This document shows, one piece after another, positions 25,458 to 35,680 of a stretch of 64,000 nucleotides of DNA. A program made the position numbers and the translations under genes. The DNA comes from Lachnospiraceae bacterium 10-1 (GTDB lineage: Bacteria; Bacillota; Clostridia; Lachnospirales; Lachnospiraceae). The notes below the pieces were generated by a model, which saw only the letters and a program-made list of their open reading frames with translations, was not told the origin of the DNA and searched no databases. The number at the start of each line of letters is the position of its first letter. The first letter of the stretch is position 1. The stretch covers positions 62,001-126,000 of the forward strand of contig KE159799.1 in NCBI GenBank assembly GCA_000403495.2, given 5' to 3'.

Positions 25458-27133
25458 TCTTTTTCTTCCAAATCCGTTGCATCGAATACTTCACTGATTG
25501 GCGCCCCTGCCGGAACCATAGGAAATACCTTATCGTCCTCAGGAATCATACAATCAATCAGCACCGGCCTTTTCATTTCAATTGCCCGCTTAACAGCGTC
25601 AGCAACTTCCTCTTTTTTAGTTACGCGTATAGCTTCACATCCAAGTCCCTTAGCCACCATGCAAAAATCAACACCATCATTCAGAACTGTCTGTGAGTAA
25701 CGCTTTTCGTAAAATAGTGTCTGCCACTGCCTTACCATTCCCAGCACATGATTATTGATAACCACCTCTATAATTGGAATTTGATATCTGGATGCTGTCG
25801 CAAGTTCATTCATATTCATACGAAAACATCCGTCACCGGCTATGTTAATGCATACCTTATCCGGCCTGCCCATTTTAGCTCCGATACATGCTCCCAAACC
25901 GTATCCCATTGTACCAAGCCCGCCTGATGATAAAAAGGTTCTCGGTTCCGAATATTTATAATACTGGGCTGCCCACATCTGATGCTGGCCTACATCCGTA
26001 GTAATAACCGCTTTTCCCTCTGTTGCTTTATCAATCTCTTCCATAATGAAAGGACAGGATAACTTGCTGTTATCATAATTAAGCGGATGCTTTTCTTTTA
26101 ATTCATTTATATGCGCATTCCATTCCTTGTGTTCCAATTCAGGTATCTCGCAATTAAGCTTTTCAAGAATTTCTTTCAAATCACCCACCACGGAAACTGT
26201 GGTTTTAATATTTTTGTTGATTTCCGCTGCGTCAATATCAATATGCAGTACCTTGGCATTTGAAGCAAACTTTGACGCATTTCCTACCACTCTGTCGGAA
26301 AATCTTGCCCCTAAAGCAATCAGAAGATCGCATTCACTTACACCTAAGTTGGATGCTTTCGTGCCATGCATGCCGATCATCCCTGTGTAGCGCTTATCAT
26401 GTCCGTTCATAACCCCTTTTCCCATCAGGGTATCACAGACAGGTGCATCTATCTTTCTTGCCAGTTCACGTACCTGGTTAAAAGCACCTGATAAAACGGC
26501 GCCACCGCCTACATAAATAAAAGGCTTTTGAGATTCTTTCAGCAAAGCTGCAGCTTCTTTGATATCCTGATCTGTATATTTACACACAACAGATGGCACA
26601 GAAACTTCCTGCTTTTCATACTCATAAGTATTGGCCGTCACATCTTTTGTAATATCTACAAGCACAGGCCCAGGTCTTCCTTCTCTTGCAATCACAAATG
26701 CATTTCTTATGGTGTCTGCCAGTTTCGAAATATCTTTTACAATGTAATTATGCTTTGTAATAGGCATTGTAATTCCAGCAATATCTACCTCCTGAAAAGA
26801 ATCCTTGCCAAGCAGAGGAAGATTTACATTACATGTAATTGCTATTACAGGAACAGAATCCATATATGCAGTTGCAATCCCTGTAACCAGATTCGTTGCC
26901 CCGGGACCACTGGTAGCAAGGCACACTCCCACCTTTCCTGTTGCACGTGCATATCCGTCCGCCGCATGTGCCGCCCCCTGCTCATGGGAAGTCAAAATAT
27001 GATTAATTTCTTTGCTATGCTTGTATAAAGCATCATATACATTTAAGATCGTGCCGCCAGGATATCCAAACACGGTATCCACACCCTGTTCCTTTAAGCA
27101 TTCAACTACAATTTCCGCACCTGTAAGCTGCAT
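25454..27133 (-). CDS. ilvB: Acetolactate synthase large subunit
   Basis: TPP- and FAD-dependent synthesis of acetolactate or acetohydroxybutyrate, the first common step to valine, leucine and isoleucine. The 559-residue protein has the N-terminal TPP-activating segment SHEQGAAHAADGYARAT, a central FAD-type domain, and the C-terminal TPP motif GDGCFRMNMNELATA. GAGGAG precedes the ATG. No regulatory small subunit (ilvN) is adjacent. It follows ilvD by 34 bases. A second acetolactate-synthase-like gene begins at 405. Confidence 0.95.
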   Translation of the reverse strand: MQLTGAEIVVECLKEQGVDTVFGYPGGTILNVYDALYKHSKEINHILTSHEQGAAHAADGYARATGKVGVCLATSGPGATNLVTGIATAYMDSVPVIAITCNVNLPLLGKDSFQEVDIAGITMPITKHNYIVKDISKLADTIRNAFVIAREGRPGPVLVDITKDVTANTYEYEKQEVSVPSVVCKYTDQDIKEAAALLKESQKPFIYVGGGAVLSGAFNQVRELARKIDAPVCDTLMGKGVMNGHDKRYTGMIGMHGTKASNLGVSECDLLIALGARFSDRVVGNASKFASNAKVLHIDIDAAEINKNIKTTVSVVGDLKEILEKLNCEIPELEHKEWNAHINELKEKHPLNYDNSKLSCPFIMEEIDKATEGKAVITTDVGQHQMWAAQYYKYSEPRTFLSSGGLGTMGYGLGACIGAKMGRPDKVCINIAGDGCFRMNMNELATASRYQIPIIEVVINNHVLGMVRQWQTLFYEKRYSQTVLNDGVDFCMVAKGLGCEAIRVTKKEEVADAVKRAIEMKRPVLIDCMIPEDDKVFPMVPAGAPISEVFDATDLEEKE

Positions 27134-27167
27134 TTGCCACTCCTCCTCAATTTAAGTCTTTACCATT

Positions 27168-28838
27168 TTATTTTTTAGGAAGTTCCAAGATTGCTCCTTT
27201 GTTTCCGCTGGTAACCATTTCTCTGTATCGTGCAAGATATCCGCTGGTAACTTCCGGCTCTCTGGGCTGCCATTTTAATGCCCTTGCCTTCATTTCTTCC
27301 TCAGAAATCTTAACATCCAATTTCATTTCCGGTATATTAATACTGATCATGTCTCCTTCTTCCACCAGCGCAATGGGACCTCCCACTGCCGCTTCCGGAG
27401 AAACATGGCCGATAGAGGCACCTCTGGAGGCACCGGAAAACCGTCCGTCTGTAATAAGGGCCACACTGGAACCCAGCCCCATGCCGGCAATGGCAGAAGT
27501 AGGATTCAGCATTTCACGCATACCAGGGCCTCCCTTTGGCCCTTCATAACGGATTACCACCACATCTCCTTCTACAATCTTTCCGCCTTTGATTGCATTA
27601 ATCGCCTCTTCTTCACAGTCAAACACCCTGGCAGGGCCTTCATGCACCATCATTTCCGCTACCACCGCCGAACGCTTTACCACACTTCCGTCAGGCGCTA
27701 AATTACCCTTAAGCACCGCAAGGCCACCGGTTTTTGAATATGGATTGTCAAGAGGTCTTATTACTTCCGGATTTTTATTTACTGCACCCTCAATCACTTC
27801 ACCAATTGTTTTTCCTGTTACTGTCATGCAGTCTGTATTTAAAAGACCTGCATCAGACAATTCTTTCATAACCGCATAAACCCCGCCTGCCTCATTCAAA
27901 TCTTCCATGTAAGTCGGACCTGCCGGTGCCAGGTGGCATAAATTTGGTGTTTTTTCACTGATTTCATTTGCAAATGCAATGTCAAAGTCAAAGTCCACTT
28001 CGTGCGCAATTGCCGGTAAGTGCAGCATAGAGTTTGTAGAACAGCCAAGTGCCATATCAACAGTAAGCGCATTTAAAATTGCATCCTTTGTCATAATATC
28101 TCTTGGGCGGATATCCTTTCGATACAATTCCATTACCGCCATGCCTGCATGCTTTGCAAGTTTAATTCTTTCGGAATAAACCGCCGGAATCGTTCCATTT
28201 CCCCTAAGCCCCATTCCTAATGCTTCTGTCAGACAGTTCATGGAATTGGCTGTATACATACCGGAGCAGGAGCCACAGGTAGGGCATACCTTTTCCTCAA
28301 ATTCTCTCACTTCTTCTTCTGTCATCTTTCCGGCCGCATGGGAACCTACTGCTTCAAACATGGAAGAAAGACTTCTTTTTTGTCCATGAACGCGGCCTGC
28401 AAGCATTGGCCCTCCCGAGACAAAAACAGTGGGAACATTAATTCTTGCTGCTGCCATCAAAAGCCCCGGCACATTTTTATCGCAATTAGGAACCATCACC
28501 AGCGCATCAAATTGATGTGCCAGCGCCATACATTCTGTGGAATCGGCAATCAAATCTCTTGTCACAAGGGAATATTTCATGCCCACATGCCCCATTGCAA
28601 TCCCGTCACAAACCGCAATTGCAGGAAATACTACCGGCACGCCGCCTGCCTGTGCCACACCAAGCTTTACTGCGTTTACAATTTTATCCAGATTCATATG
28701 CCCCGGTACAATTTCATTATAGGAACTAACAATTCCAACCATAGGCTTTTTCATTTCTTCTTCCGTAAATCCAAGCGCATTAAACAGGCTTCTATGCGGT
28801 GCCTGCTGTATCCCTGACTTAACATGATCGCTTCTCAT
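27168..28838 (-). CDS. ilvD: Dihydroxy-acid dehydratase
   Basis: Fe-S enzyme that dehydrates dihydroxy acids in valine, isoleucine and leucine synthesis. 556 residues, with cluster-ligand cysteines in PNCDKNVPG and [12 protein letters not shown], and the conserved [25 protein letters not shown] site precedes the ATG. It starts nine bases after the stop of the membrane glycosyltransferase-like gene, in a run leuB, membrane protein, ilvD, ilvB. Confidence 0.96.
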   Translation of the reverse strand: MRSDHVKSGIQQAPHRSLFNALGFTEEEMKKPMVGIVSSYNEIVPGHMNLDKIVNAVKLGVAQAGGVPVVFPAIAVCDGIAMGHVGMKYSLVTRDLIADSTECMALAHQFDALVMVPNCDKNVPGLLMAAARINVPTVFVSGGPMLAGRVHGQKRSLSSMFEAVGSHAAGKMTEEEVREFEEKVCPTCGSCSGMYTANSMNCLTEALGMGLRGNGTIPAVYSERIKLAKHAGMAVMELYRKDIRPRDIMTKDAILNALTVDMALGCSTNSMLHLPAIAHEVDFDFDIAFANEISEKTPNLCHLAPAGPTYMEDLNEAGGVYAVMKELSDAGLLNTDCMTVTGKTIGEVIEGAVNKNPEVIRPLDNPYSKTGGLAVLKGNLAPDGSVVKRSAVVAEMMVHEGPARVFDCEEEAINAIKGGKIVEGDVVVIRYEGPKGGPGMREMLNPTSAIAGMGLGSSVALITDGRFSGASRGASIGHVSPEAAVGGPIALVEEGDMISINIPEMKLDVKISEEEMKARALKWQPREPEVTSGYLARYREMVTSGNKGAILELPKK

Positions 28839-28847
28839 TCTTTTTCC

Positions 28848-30497
28848 TCATTTCTGCGCCGCTTTATACTTTTCAGCTTGCGGTTGCGGCGCAGACACAA
28901 GCCTCATTTTTAATTTATTTTTTGTATATAAAATATAATTTTCATTTTCATAGGTAAGTTCCATATTCTGCCCTATATAATCCCACGGGATTGAATCATA
29001 ATAGAAATAAAATTCCCATACCATTTCATCAAAATCAGGATCTGCCATTCTTTTATCTAAAAGAACCACATCTGCCCCCTCGATATTTCTATTCTCACAT
29101 CGAATGCCATAAAGGAAATAAAGGAGATACTCCTGATTGCAGTCCGTAACACAAAAATTTTCCCGGTTCTCCATATCTCCATGAGCAAACGCATCCTGGA
29201 TTTCATATTCATTTAATCCATACTGGTTATTATAATCTGAAAAGAAAATGCATTTTACCCCAAATACGGTAATCAGCAATAAAAGTACCACATATATTCC
29301 ATTTTTTCCTTTTGGCAGCTTTGACTTAAAGTACTCTGCCGCCTCTCCCAAAAGCACGCCAAGGAGCATAGCCGCTAAAACGCCGCCATAGGTAAATACC
29401 CTGTAATAGGGACGTTTGCATTGTATCAAAAGAAAAACCGGAATCAGAATGATTTCCAATAGCAAAACCAGATTTAAAAGCAAATTAACATTATTTTCCT
29501 GACGGATTTTCTTCATTATCCGGTATATTAAAAAGACGGTTCCAATTCCCAAAACAATAAGCAGCAGTGTGGAAAGGGAATTATAATAATATCCCGCCAG
29601 GGTAACAATCCACTGAAAAAGCCGGCCTGCAAACCCTGCTCTTTCTTCACTTTGAATATAAGGGGTTGCCAGCATGTATTCCATCCCTTTTTGGATTGCC
29701 TTAAAAGGGGCTTTTAAAATCATCTGTACATGTCCCATGCCATAATAGCTTTCCGTCTCATCCTTTACCAGCAGATTAGAACCGATAGACACCCAAATAG
29801 TCATGTATAACAGGATAGTTGCAAGGGCAGCGGACAAGGAAGCCAGTATTAATTTAATTAATCTGCTTATTCCCTCCGTTTTCCTGACAGAAAGGGTTTT
29901 ATTTCTGCTTTCACTGATTCCACAGATCAACAGATAACAGCCTCCTGCAAGGCAAAGGGGCACTACCCAGTATACATTGCTTGAAACCGTATAAAGTCCA
30001 AGCACCAGTGCAGCAGCATAAACGAAATAAAACCGTTTTCCTGGCTGTTTTAAAGTACAAATTTGAATCAGACAAAACCACGCTGTTAAAAAACAGGTAA
30101 TCCCAAGGGTATATCCTCTTCCCTGAACTGCAAGCTGATTTACAAGATTCATGGATATGTATAAAATCACAGTGGCAAAGGCCATCTGCTCCTTCATATA
30201 TTTTCCCGCAATCCGGTAGATCAGATACATATTGACCAACGCACACAAATAGGAAACGCCCCGAAGTCCTATGTAGGCATTCCCCAAAAAATCAAAACAG
30301 GCTGAAAGCACCGAATACCCTACATGATTATTGGGAAGTGGCCAGTGAATGGCAGCATACAAAGGCCCTTTGCTGATAAAATAATAATAAGTATAAAGTT
30401 CATCATACCAGGGAGTAAGGAAAAACATCCGATACCCATAATACACTGCCATGATTACAAACAAAATCCAGAAATAATATTTTTTAAATAATTTCAT
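28848..30497 (-). CDS. GT-C type membrane glycosyltransferase-like protein
   Basis: About 549 residues with some ten to twelve membrane helices. The first extracytoplasmic loop has an acidic pair in [12 protein letters not shown], as in the PMT/ArnT (GT39/GT83) class that takes a sugar from a lipid-phosphate donor outside the membrane. The C-terminal 120 residues form a soluble domain. The donor and acceptor are unknown. I start it at [10 protein letters not shown], whose ATG overlaps the leuB 3' end by 14 bases; no ribosome site is evident, so coupling to leuB is likely. It is an odd guest in a branched-chain amino acid cluster. Confidence 0.75.
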   Translation of the reverse strand: MKLFKKYYFWILFVIMAVYYGYRMFFLTPWYDELYTYYYFISKGPLYAAIHWPLPNNHVGYSVLSACFDFLGNAYIGLRGVSYLCALVNMYLIYRIAGKYMKEQMAFATVILYISMNLVNQLAVQGRGYTLGITCFLTAWFCLIQICTLKQPGKRFYFVYAAALVLGLYTVSSNVYWVVPLCLAGGCYLLICGISESRNKTLSVRKTEGISRLIKLILASLSAALATILLYMTIWVSIGSNLLVKDETESYYGMGHVQMILKAPFKAIQKGMEYMLATPYIQSEERAGFAGRLFQWIVTLAGYYYNSLSTLLLIVLGIGTVFLIYRIMKKIRQENNVNLLLNLVLLLEIILIPVFLLIQCKRPYYRVFTYGGVLAAMLLGVLLGEAAEYFKSKLPKGKNGIYVVLLLLITVFGVKCIFFSDYNNQYGLNEYEIQDAFAHGDMENRENFCVTDCNQEYLLYFLYGIRCENRNIEGADVVLLDKRMADPDFDEMVWEFYFYYDSIPWDYIGQNMELTYENENYILYTKNKLKMRLVSAPQPQAEKYKAAQK

Positions 30498-31569
30498 CTG
30501 CCAGTAAATCACCCATCTCCTTACAGCCCACCTGTCGGCAGCCTTCAGTCATAATGTCAACAGTCCGATATCCCTTCTTTAAGACATTTTTTACTGCATC
30601 TTCAATGGCATCAGCTTCTTTATCCAGATCAAAGGAATATCGAAGCATCATGGCAGCGGATAAAATAGTTGCTATAGGGTTTGCAATTCCCTTGCCGGCA
30701 ATATCCGGTGCAGAACCATGACTTGGTTCATATAATCCAAATTTACTGTCATTTAATGATGCAGAAGCCAGCATTCCAATAGAGCCGGTCACCATGCTTG
30801 CCTCATCAGAAAGAATATCTCCAAACATATTCTCAGTTAAAATCACGTCAAACTGTGCAGGATCCTTCACAAGCTGCATTGCACAATTATCAACCAGCAT
30901 GTGCTCTAGCTTAACCTCCGGATAATCTGCTGAAACCTCATCTACCACCCTGCGCCACAATCTGGAAGAATCCAGAACATTTGCTTTGTCCACGCTTGTC
31001 ACCTTTTTCCTGCGCTTCATCGCAATATCAAAGCCTTTAATTGCAATCCTTCGAATTTCTTTTTCATCATAAGAAAGGGTATCAACTGCTTTACGAATAC
31101 CTCCCTCCTCGGTCGTATAACGTTCTCCAAAATACAATCCGCCTGTCAGTTCACGCATGATCAGCATATCAAATCCGGCATCACTAATTTCTTTTTTCAG
31201 CGGACAGGCATCTGATAATTCCTTATAAAGTACTGCCGGCCTTAAATTTGCAAAGAGATTTAATGCCTTACGAATGCCAAGCAGTCCAGCTTCCGGCCTT
31301 AAGTTTGGTGCCAGCTTATACCAGTGAGAAGTGGTAGTATCTCCACCAATAGAGCCCATAAGCACTGCATCTGCCGCCTTTGCTGCGGCGATTGTCTCAT
31401 CCGTCAGGGGAACTCCATAAGCATCTATGGACGCGCCTCCCATTAATACATCCTTATAATTTATTTCATGCCCATAAACCAAAGCCATTTTATCAAGAAT
31501 CTTTTTTGCCTCCGCTACAATTTCAGGACCAATACCGTCCCCAGGTATACATACAATATTTAACCTCAT
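30484..31569 (-). CDS. leuB: 3-Isopropylmalate dehydrogenase
   Basis: Oxidatively decarboxylates 3-isopropylmalate with NAD in leucine synthesis. The 361-residue protein starts [18 protein letters not shown] and has the family metal/substrate motif [23 protein letters not shown] and GAGG elements precede the ATG. leuA and leuCD are not nearby in the window. I cannot identify its promoter in the 96 bases between it and yajC, which also contain the yajC terminator. Confidence 0.96.
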   Translation of the reverse strand: MRLNIVCIPGDGIGPEIVAEAKKILDKMALVYGHEINYKDVLMGGASIDAYGVPLTDETIAAAKAADAVLMGSIGGDTTTSHWYKLAPNLRPEAGLLGIRKALNLFANLRPAVLYKELSDACPLKKEISDAGFDMLIMRELTGGLYFGERYTTEEGGIRKAVDTLSYDEKEIRRIAIKGFDIAMKRRKKVTSVDKANVLDSSRLWRRVVDEVSADYPEVKLEHMLVDNCAMQLVKDPAQFDVILTENMFGDILSDEASMVTGSIGMLASASLNDSKFGLYEPSHGSAPDIAGKGIANPIATILSAAMMLRYSFDLDKEADAIEDAVKNVLKKGYRTVDIMTEGCRQVGCKEMGDLLADEII

Positions 31570-31623
31570 CCTCTATCTCCATTTCCACTCTTATTTAACC
31601 TATACGAAAGTATTTGCTGATAT

Positions 31624-31647
31624 AAAATAAGGCGCATTACCTGCGCC
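31624..31647 (-). terminator. Terminator of yajC
   Basis: GGCGCA (31631-31636) and TGCGCC (31642-31647) form a stem with a five-base loop; leftward it is followed by TTATTTT. It lies 18 bases beyond the yajC stop. Confidence 0.75.
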
Positions 31648-31665
31648 CTACTTCCAACCTTAAAT

Positions 31666-31980
31666 TTATTCTGCATCTGCCTTTTCAACCTGTGATATTG
31701 CAGATTTCTGCATGGGAATACGGCAATTCTTGTTATTACCAAACTCTACAATTACTGTATCGTCTGTAATGTCAATAATAATACCATAAAAACCACTACT
31801 TGTAAGTACACAGTCACCTACTTCCAATGTAGATAACATTGCTGCCATCTTTTTCTGCTCTTTTTTCTGGGGACGAATCATAAAAAAGTATATAAATGCA
31901 AAAATCAACACAACATATACTATCATTATAATACCGCCGCCAGCCGCAGCACCAGCTTCTGCTGACAATAACATGCCCAT
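31666..31980 (-). CDS. yajC: Preprotein translocase accessory subunit YajC
   Basis: A 104-residue single-pass membrane protein associated with SecDF. After a short extracytoplasmic N-terminus comes one hydrophobic helix leading into YFFMIRPQKKEQKKM, the family signature, followed by a small beta-rich domain (VGDCVLTSSGFYGIIIDI). AGGAGG lies at good spacing before the ATG. The tgt-yajC order is typical of bacteria, and a promoter lies between the two. Confidence 0.93.
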   Translation of the reverse strand: MGMLLSAEAGAAAGGGIIMIVYVVLIFAFIYFFMIRPQKKEQKKMAAMLSTLEVGDCVLTSSGFYGIIIDITDDTVIVEFGNNKNCRIPMQKSAISQVEKADAE

Positions 31981-32019
31981 TTAGGTTTCCTCCTGATTTG
32001 ATTTACTCAATAAGTCTAG

Positions 32020-32047
32020 AATATATAATACACAATAAGCGGTTCAA
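32020..32047 (-). promoter_or_regulatory. Candidate promoter of yajC
   Basis: TTGAAC (complement of 32042-32047) and TATATT (complement of 32020-32025) are 16 bases apart, in the 80-base gap between tgt and yajC. Confidence 0.45.
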
Positions 32048-32060
32048 AAACAAGCCTTTT

Positions 32061-33197
32061 TTATTGTGCGGTTTCATTCATCATGCCTTCCAGCTTTCTT
32101 TTTTTGTAAGCGGCAAACTCTCCCTTATCCAGCGACTCCCGAATTTCTTCCATCATTTTATTATAAAAGTACAAATTGTGTAAAACACACAGCCTCATTC
32201 CAAGCATCTCTTTCGCCTTTAATAAATGCCTGATGTATGCTCTTGAGTATCTGCGGCATGCAGGACAGCCGCACCCCTCCTCAATAGGACGCTCATCCAG
32301 TTCATACTTTGCATTAAACAAATTTATCTTTCCATGATTGGTATAAAGATGTCCATGCCGCCCATTTCTGCTTGGATAAACACAGTCAAAGAAATCAATC
32401 CCCCGTTCCACTCCCTCTAAAATATTGGCGGGCGTACCGACTCCCATCAAATAAACAGGTTTGTCCTTGGGCAGATGTGGAACCGTTTCTTCAATAATAT
32501 AATACATTTCCTGATGGCTTTCTCCAACTGCCAAACCTCCTATGGCATATCCATCCAGTCCCATCTGTGCAATCTGCTTAGCATGTTCTATCCGAATATC
32601 CGCAAAAACTGCCCCCTGATTGATTCCAAACAGCATTTGCTTTTTGTTGATGGTATCCTCCAGATCATTCAGTCTTGCCATCTCCTGCTTACAACGAGCC
32701 AGCCATCTTGTAGTTCTCTCAACGGATGCCTGCACATATGTCCTGTCTGCAAGACTTGACGGGCATTCATCAAACGCCATTGCTATAGTGGATGCAAGAT
32801 TAGACTGAATCTGCATACTCTCCTCTGGCCCCATAAAAATCTTACGTCCATCAATATGTGAATTAAAATATACCCCTTCTTCTTTGATCTTTCTGAGTCC
32901 TGCCAGTGAAAAAACCTGAAAACCTCCGGAATCGGTAAGAATCGGTTTGTTCCATGACATAAATTTATGAAGGCCGCCAAGCTGTTTTACAATTTTGTCT
33001 CCGGGCCTCACATGTAAATGATACGTATTAGACAGCTCTACTTGTGTATGTATTTGTTCCAAATCCTCTGTAGAAACAGCGCCTTTAATTGCTGCCACTG
33101 TCCCTACATTCATAAAAACAGGTGTCTGTATTACCCCATGAACCGTTGTAAACTCTGCCCGTTTTGCTCTTCCTTCCTGTTTTAACAGCCGGTACAT
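32061..33197 (-). CDS. tgt: tRNA-guanine (queuine) transglycosylase
   Basis: Exchanges guanine-34 for the queuosine precursor preQ1 in tRNAs with GUN anticodons. 378 residues, with the catalytic aspartate motif TDSGGFQVFSL and the zinc site CGCPACRRYSRAYIRHL followed by a distal histidine. GGAGG lies five bases before the ATG at MYRLLKQ. The VanY-like gene ends 15 bases upstream. No queuosine biosynthesis gene is in the window. Confidence 0.96.
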   Translation of the reverse strand: MYRLLKQEGRAKRAEFTTVHGVIQTPVFMNVGTVAAIKGAVSTEDLEQIHTQVELSNTYHLHVRPGDKIVKQLGGLHKFMSWNKPILTDSGGFQVFSLAGLRKIKEEGVYFNSHIDGRKIFMGPEESMQIQSNLASTIAMAFDECPSSLADRTYVQASVERTTRWLARCKQEMARLNDLEDTINKKQMLFGINQGAVFADIRIEHAKQIAQMGLDGYAIGGLAVGESHQEMYYIIEETVPHLPKDKPVYLMGVGTPANILEGVERGIDFFDCVYPSRNGRHGHLYTNHGKINLFNAKYELDERPIEEGCGCPACRRYSRAYIRHLLKAKEMLGMRLCVLHNLYFYNKMMEEIRESLDKGEFAAYKKRKLEGMMNETAQ

Positions 33198-33212
33198 AAT
33201 ATCCTCCAAAAT

Positions 33213-34313
33213 TTACAAATATTTATCCCAAAATTCTTCCAGACAAAGTCCTTCTTTCATAATCACTTCTGCGGCATCCCTTCCCACATACCTGAAGTGC
33301 CATGGTTCAAATTCAATACTTGTGATTGCTTCCTTACCTTTGGGATAACGAAGAATAAATCCATACTCGGCACAATGCTGTGACAGCCAGATACCCGCAC
33401 TTGTTTCTGCAAATCCTTCATCCAGGGTTAAATAGGTATCAGATATAATATCAATTGCCAGTCCAATCTGATGCTCGCTTGCTCCGGGAACCGTTACTGC
33501 CTGAGAAGATATACTGTAAGCCTCCATATAAGACATCCCTTTTTTCATGTATGCCCTTACTTTCCTGTTAAACAGGTATTCCTGATAACTTAAATCACGA
33601 TAAGGAGAACAAATTGCAAGCGTTACACCGTCCTCACTTGCGGCCTGCATCATCAAAAGCAGATCATCTATAATCCGTTCATCACACTCCATATCTCCCT
33701 TGATGGTTTTGATCATTCCAAGTGAAAAAGAATAATCTTCTGGTATAGGGTGTTGTTTATTAATCAACACCAATTTCCAGTCTCCGGCATCAAATTGAGG
33801 CTTTTGCGCCATAGCCATTTCCGGAATCGATTCCATTTCTGCCTGCTCTGAATCTTTTAGCGGCTGGAAATTTGTGTCTGCATTTTCTTCGAGAATTTCA
33901 TCAAGAAAATACTTGTCCACGTTTTCCATATCATGAAACTGGCTGTCGCTGTATCCGTCAACCACATCCTCATCATCCAGAACTTTTATATTTTCATATT
34001 CAACCTGCTGCTCATCTGCCAATGCTATTTGTGAATCTGCAACCGCCACTACCTCCGCCTCTTTTTCTTCACCGGAAATAAACCCATTTTCCTCCTGAAA
34101 AACAGGGTAAGCAAAACTATTTCCTACCATAAAGCACAACAAAATAAAAGCTGTACTGGCAAAACGCTTGGTACCTGTTTTGAAATACAGATAAATCCTA
34201 TGGAAAAGCATACTGAAAGCCAGACCAATGATGGCAAGTACTCTTAGTAATTTATAATGTTTTCCCATATTTATAAAAAATGATTTTGTTTTCTCATAAA
34301 AGCTTCTTTTCAT
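33213..34313 (-). CDS. Membrane-anchored D-alanyl-D-alanine carboxypeptidase, VanY/M15B family
   Basis: A 366-residue zinc peptidase that would trim the terminal D-Ala of peptidoglycan stems. A membrane anchor near residues 24-60 is followed by an acidic linker of over 100 residues and the M15 domain. The zinc and catalytic residues lie in ASEHQIGLAIDI and FEPWHFRYVG, near the C-terminus. The long acidic spacer may hold the catalytic domain away from the membrane. It has its own promoter and is followed by tgt 15 bases on, so tgt may be read from it. Confidence 0.9.
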   Translation of the reverse strand: MKRSFYEKTKSFFINMGKHYKLLRVLAIIGLAFSMLFHRIYLYFKTGTKRFASTAFILLCFMVGNSFAYPVFQEENGFISGEEKEAEVVAVADSQIALADEQQVEYENIKVLDDEDVVDGYSDSQFHDMENVDKYFLDEILEENADTNFQPLKDSEQAEMESIPEMAMAQKPQFDAGDWKLVLINKQHPIPEDYSFSLGMIKTIKGDMECDERIIDDLLLMMQAASEDGVTLAICSPYRDLSYQEYLFNRKVRAYMKKGMSYMEAYSISSQAVTVPGASEHQIGLAIDIISDTYLTLDEGFAETSAGIWLSQHCAEYGFILRYPKGKEAITSIEFEPWHFRYVGRDAAEVIMKEGLCLEEFWDKYL

Positions 34314-34355
34314 TATTTTAATTTCCTTAGATATTTATACAGCAATTCATTCAAT

Positions 34356-34384
34356 ATTTTACACAAATAATTGTTTTTCTACAA
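34356..34384 (-). promoter_or_regulatory. Promoter of the VanY-like gene (and tgt)
   Basis: TTGTAG (complement of 34379-34384) and TAAAAT (complement of 34356-34361) are 17 bases apart, in the divergent gap shared with aroC. Confidence 0.6.
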
Positions 34385-34402
34385 TAGGTGTTTGAAAAAT
34401 AA

Positions 34403-34431
34403 TTGTAAAATTACAAAAATTTAGATATAAT
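34403..34431 (+). promoter_or_regulatory. Promoter of aroC
   Basis: TTGTAA (34403-34408) and a consensus TATAAT (34426-34431) are 17 bases apart; a second TATAAT follows ten bases later. The leader to the aroC ATG is about 45 bases and has an AAAGG site. Confidence 0.65.
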
Positions 34432-34483
34432 TTGATATAATTACTATCAAAAAATTCATATTTTAGAAAGGTTTGGAAAATTT

Positions 34484-35584
34484 ATGGCAGGTTCAACACT
34501 TGGAAATATATTTAAAATCACTACTTGGGGAGAATCTCATGGAAAAGCGCTGGGAGTAGTCATTGATGGATGTCCCGCCGGCCTTATGTTAAATGAAAAT
34601 GATATCCAGCTTTATTTAAACCGCAGAAAACCCGGCCAAAGCCTTATTTCCACCCCCAGAAAAGAATCGGACCAGGTGGAAATTCTCTCCGGCGTTTTTG
34701 AAGGAAAAACAACAGGCACTCCCATTTCATTACTTGTGCCAAACACTTCGCAAAAATCCTCGGACTACAGCGAAATTGCCTCTTACTACAGGCCCGGACA
34801 TGCAGATTACACCTTCGATGCCAAATACGGTTTTCGGGATTATACAGGCGGCGGACGCTCTTCAGGACGTGAAACCATCGGTCGTGTAGCCGCCGGTGCT
34901 GTTGCCGCTAAAATCCTGAAAGAAATGGGAATTACCATTACTGCTTACACCAAATCCATAGGCCCTGTGGAAATTGATTATGCAAACTATAACAAAGAAA
35001 ATATTTACACCACTGCCACCTGCATGCCAGATGCCGAAGCAGATCAAAAAGCCATAAGATATTTACAAGAATGTATGTCAAATAAAGATTCCTGCGGCGG
35101 CGTGGTGGAATGTATTGCAAAGGGCATTCCTGCCGGCATAGGAGATCCTGTTTTTGAAAAATTAGATGCTAATCTTGGCAAAGCGATTCTGTCCATCGGC
35201 GCTGTTAAGGCTGTGGAAATCGGTGATGGGCTGCTTGCAGCAAAATCCACCGGTTCTGTAAACAACGATGCATTTGTTTGTGAAAATGGACAAATTTGTA
35301 AAAAAACCAACCACTCCGGCGGCGTTTTAGGCGGCATCAGCGATGGAGCACAGCTTGTCTTAAGAGCTTATATAAAACCTACTCCTTCCATTTTTTCCTC
35401 ACAGGAAACGATTAATAAAAATAAACAAAACATTGAAATTACCATAAAAGGACGTCATGATCCTGTTATTGTTCCAAGAGCCGTGGTTGTCGTAGAAGCT
35501 ATGACTGCACTTACCATTTTAGATGCCTGCATGGTAAACATGACTGCCAGACTTGATTATCTGACTAACTTCTATCATCAGTAA
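34484..35584 (+). CDS. aroC: Chorismate synthase
   Basis: Converts EPSP to chorismate with reduced FMN, the last step of the shikimate pathway. The 366-residue protein begins AGSTLGNIFKITTWGESHGK and has conserved GGGRSSGRETIGRVAAGA. It is a single-gene unit on the plus strand with its own promoter. No other shikimate genes are here. Confidence 0.96.
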   Translation: MAGSTLGNIFKITTWGESHGKALGVVIDGCPAGLMLNENDIQLYLNRRKPGQSLISTPRKESDQVEILSGVFEGKTTGTPISLLVPNTSQKSSDYSEIASYYRPGHADYTFDAKYGFRDYTGGGRSSGRETIGRVAAGAVAAKILKEMGITITAYTKSIGPVEIDYANYNKENIYTTATCMPDAEADQKAIRYLQECMSNKDSCGGVVECIAKGIPAGIGDPVFEKLDANLGKAILSIGAVKAVEIGDGLLAAKSTGSVNNDAFVCENGQICKKTNHSGGVLGGISDGAQLVLRAYIKPTPSIFSSQETINKNKQNIEITIKGRHDPVIVPRAVVVVEAMTALTILDACMVNMTARLDYLTNFYHQ

Positions 35585-35608
35585 ATTCAGCATTTCTGCC
35601 TCCATTAA

Positions 35609-35655
35609 AAACCGCCAGGCATCTGTAACCAATAATTACAAAACGCCTGACGGTT
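35609..35655. terminator. Long-loop terminator between aroC and the lactonase gene
   Basis: AACCG-C-CAGGC (35610-35620) pairs with GCCTG-A-CGGTT (35645-35655) around a loop of about 24 bases. Leftward it ends in TTTTT, so it fits the lactonase gene best; rightward the T-run is interrupted. Confidence 0.7.
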
Positions 35656-35680
35656 CCTGGTTATTTTATTCTTCTTAAAA

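Noticed and set aside
27199-28817. Several long plus-strand frames opposite ilvD
   Set aside because: They are mirror frames of a strongly conserved gene, without ribosome sites or family similarity.
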